Shown here: piece after piece, positions 3,132 through 5,318 of the stretch | Position numbering within the stretch: the first letter of the stretch is position 1 | How the letters are laid out: every line of letters starts with the position of its first letter | Assembly: GCA_002371295.1 (NCBI GenBank) | Contig: DFGZ01000028.1 | Span: forward strand, 1,104 to 6,421 | From: Oribacterium sp. UBA3737 | Lineage (GTDB): Bacteria > Bacillota_A > Clostridia > Lachnospirales > Lachnospiraceae | Direction: 5' to 3' | Length of the DNA: 5,318 nucleotides | Notes under the pieces: model-generated | The model's input: the letters and a program-made list of their open reading frames with translations, nothing else | Databases searched by the model: none | What the model was told of the DNA's origin: nothing | Made by a program: the position numbers and the translations under genes

Positions 3132-5318
3132 ATGAGAGAGGAATGGAGAGGCTTTAATGCCGGACATTGGACAAGCGACGTAAATGTACGTTCATTCATT
3201 CAGAATAACTACACACCATACGACGGTGATGCCAGCTTCCTGCAGGGACCTACAGATGCTACTAAGGAGCTCTGGGATGAGGTTCAGGGATTACAGAAAG
3301 AAGAGAGAGCCAAGGGCGGAGTTCTTGATATGGAGACAAAGATCGTTTCCGGTATCACAGCTTACGACGCAGCTTATATAACAGCCGATTCTAAGGATAA
3401 GGAAAAGGTTGTTGGTCTTCAGACTGATAAGCCTCTTAAGAGAGCATTCATGCCTTATGGCGGAATCAAGATGGCAGAGCAGGCTTGTACAACTTACGGC
3501 TACACACCTGATCCACTTCTTCACAAGATCTTCACAGAGTATCACAAGACACACAACCAGGGTGTATTTGATGCTTACACACCGGAGATGAAGAAGGTTC
3601 GTCACGCTCATATTCTTACAGGTCTTCCTGATACATATGGCCGTGGACGTATCGTAGGTGATTACAGAAGAATCGCTCTTTACGGTATCGATTTCCTCAT
3701 TGAAGAGAAGAAGAAGGATTTCGACAACTGCGGCGACGGAACAATGACAGATGACATCGTACGTAAGAGAGAAGAGATTGCTGATCAGATGAGAGCTCTC
3801 CGTCAGATGAAGGAGATGGCTGCATCTTACGGCTTCGATATTTCAGCTCCTGCAAAGAATGCAAGAGAGGCTGTTCAGTGGCTCTACTTCGGTTACCTTG
3901 CTGCTATCAAGACACAGAACGGTGCTGCGATGTCAGTAGGTCGTGTTTCTACATTCCTTGATATTTATATTAACAGAGATATCGCTGAGGGTACTCTTAC
4001 TGAGGCTGAGGCTCAGGAACTTATCGACCACTTCGTAATGAAGCTTCGTATGGTTAAGTTCGCAAGAATCCCTTCATACAACCAGCTCTTCTCAGGAGAC
4101 CCTGTATGGGCTACACTTGAGGTTGCAGGTATGGGTCAGGACGGACGTTCCATGGTTACAAAGAACGACTACCGTTTCCTCCACACACTTGAGAATATGG
4201 GACCTGCACCGGAGCCAAACCTTACAGTTCTTTACACAAAGAGACTTCCTGAGAACTTCAAGAAGTATGCTGCAAAGATCTCTGTAACAACTTCATCAAT
4301 CCAGTATGAGAACGATGATGTTATGAGACCGGTATGGGGCGATGACTACTCCATCTGCTGCTGCGTATCTGCTACACAGACAGGTAAGGAGATGCAGTTC
4401 TTCGGAGCACGTGCAAACCTTGCTAAGTGCCTTCTTTACGCTATCAACGGCGGTGTTGATGAGAAGTTAAAGGAGCAGATCGGACCTGAGTACAAGCCTA
4501 TCACATCAGAGTATCTTGATTATGATGAGGTTTGCCACAAGTATGATCAGATGATGGACTGGCTTGCAGGCGTTTACGTTAACGTACTTAACCTTATCCA
4601 GTACATGCACGACAAGTACTTCTATGAGGCTGCGGAGATGGCTCTTATCGATACAGATGTACGTCGTACATTCGCTACAGGTATCGCAGGTTTCTCACAC
4701 GTAGTTGATTCACTTTCTGCTATCAAGTATGCAAAGGTAAAGACTGTTCGTGATGAGGACGGCCTCGTAGTAGATTATGAGGTTGAGGGTGACTTCCCTA
4801 AGTATGGTAATGATGATGACCGTGCTGATGAGATCGCTGTTGAGCTTCTTAAGACATTCCTCAACAAGATCAAGAAGCACCACACATACAGAGACTCAGA
4901 GCCTACAACATCTATCCTTACTATCACATCAAACGTAGTATACGGTAAGGCTACAGGTGCTATGCCTGACGGACGTAAGGCCGGCGCTCCTCTTTCACCG
5001 GGAGCAAACCCAAGCTACGGTGCTGAGACTTCAGGTCTTCTTGCATCTCTTAACTCAGTGGCTAAGCTTCCATACGAGTATGCACTTGACGGTATTTCAA
5101 ATACTCAGACAATCAATCCTGCAGCTCTTGGACACACAGAGGATGAGCAGTCAACAACTCTTGTAAGAGTTATGGACGGTTATTTCTCAAAGGGTGCACA
5201 CCACGTAAACGTTAACGTTTTCGGTGTTGAGAAGCTTAAGGATGCTATGGAGCACCCTGAGAAGCCTGAGTACGCTAACTTCACTATCCGTGTATCCGGA
5301 TATGCAGTTAAGTTCATC
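3132..5318 (+). CDS. pflB: Pyruvate formate-lyase (formate C-acetyltransferase), C-terminus cut by window edge
   Basis: PFL converts pyruvate and CoA to acetyl-CoA and formate in the cytoplasm during anaerobic sugar fermentation, using a glycyl radical installed by the radical-SAM activase PflA. The frame is open for 729 codons to the window end, starting 7 bases after GGAGG (3120-3124). The N-terminus [13 protein letters not shown] is typical of [15 protein letters not shown] (170-181) and FGARANLAK (425-433; R427 corresponds to E. coli Arg435) belong to the substrate site. The catalytic cysteine pair is C410-C411, here in a run of three cysteines (409-411). [14 protein letters not shown] (611-624) leads into the glycyl radical domain, where RVSGYA places the radical glycine at G723. 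Roughly 20 residues are missing past the edge. Codon use is strongly biased (ACA, GGT, CTT, AAG), as in highly expressed genes. A strong promoter, dyad and long leader suggest tight control; pflA would be expected downstream. Confidence 0.98.
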   Translation, partial: MREEWRGFNAGHWTSDVNVRSFIQNNYTPYDGDASFLQGPTDATKELWDEVQGLQKEERAKGGVLDMETKIVSGITAYDAAYITADSKDKEKVVGLQTDKPLKRAFMPYGGIKMAEQACTTYGYTPDPLLHKIFTEYHKTHNQGVFDAYTPEMKKVRHAHILTGLPDTYGRGRIVGDYRRIALYGIDFLIEEKKKDFDNCGDGTMTDDIVRKREEIADQMRALRQMKEMAASYGFDISAPAKNAREAVQWLYFGYLAAIKTQNGAAMSVGRVSTFLDIYINRDIAEGTLTEAEAQELIDHFVMKLRMVKFARIPSYNQLFSGDPVWATLEVAGMGQDGRSMVTKNDYRFLHTLENMGPAPEPNLTVLYTKRLPENFKKYAAKISVTTSSIQYENDDVMRPVWGDDYSICCCVSATQTGKEMQFFGARANLAKCLLYAINGGVDEKLKEQIGPEYKPITSEYLDYDEVCHKYDQMMDWLAGVYVNVLNLIQYMHDKYFYEAAEMALIDTDVRRTFATGIAGFSHVVDSLSAIKYAKVKTVRDEDGLVVDYEVEGDFPKYGNDDDRADEIAVELLKTFLNKIKKHHTYRDSEPTTSILTITSNVVYGKATGAMPDGRKAGAPLSPGANPSYGAETSGLLASLNSVAKLPYEYALDGISNTQTINPAALGHTEDEQSTTLVRVMDGYFSKGAHHVNVNVFGVEKLKDAMEHPEKPEYANFTIRVSGYAVKFI

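Noticed and set aside
3184..3611. Several frames on both strands within pflB, and one at 4957-5166
   Set aside because: All lie inside the uninterrupted pflB frame and encode nothing recognisable.

Overview
The window most likely comes from a rumen or gut Lachnospiraceae (Butyrivibrio/Pseudobutyrivibrio-like Firmicute). The basis is a pyruvate formate-lyase of clostridial type, strong GGAGG ribosome binding sites, sigma-A style promoters, an Rrf2 regulator with IscR-like cysteines, and AT-rich spacers punctuated by intrinsic terminators. The genus is an inference from sequence feel, not from a search.

Layout. Bases 1-177 are the tail of a protein cut by the window edge, closed by a strong terminator. 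Bases 223-627 are a gene-free AT-rich stretch with two CG-centred palindromes and a 12-bp direct repeat. Bases 628-975 are a self-contained unit: an extended -10 promoter behind an 18-bp perfect palindrome, a hairpin at the predicted 5' end of the mRNA, a 65-residue protein and a very long terminator hairpin. Bases 976-2042 hold two co-directional genes of unknown function, a 107-residue Cys-containing protein and a DUF5662-type protein, behind a leader with an inverted repeat and a 20-bp-phased direct repeat. Bases 2018-2255 are a minus-strand tRNA-Arg(ACG) unit with its own promoter and two tandem terminators. Bases 2266-2830 are a minus-strand Rrf2-family regulator with promoter and terminator. 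Bases 2831-3131 are the divergent control region and a long structured leader. Bases 3132-5318 are pflB, cut by the window edge just after the glycyl-radical glycine.

How the parts relate. The clearest functional link is the divergent pair of Rrf2 regulator and pflB. PFL is an oxygen-sensitive glycyl radical enzyme activated by an iron-sulfur radical-SAM enzyme, and Rrf2 proteins with three conserved cysteines often sense Fe-S or redox state. A regulatory link is plausible but not shown by the sequence. The region looks like ordinary chromosome. I see no integrase, transposase, CRISPR array or defence system. The most interesting material is in the regulatory DNA: the pflB leader, the operator-like repeats, and the strongly equipped monocistronic small gene.
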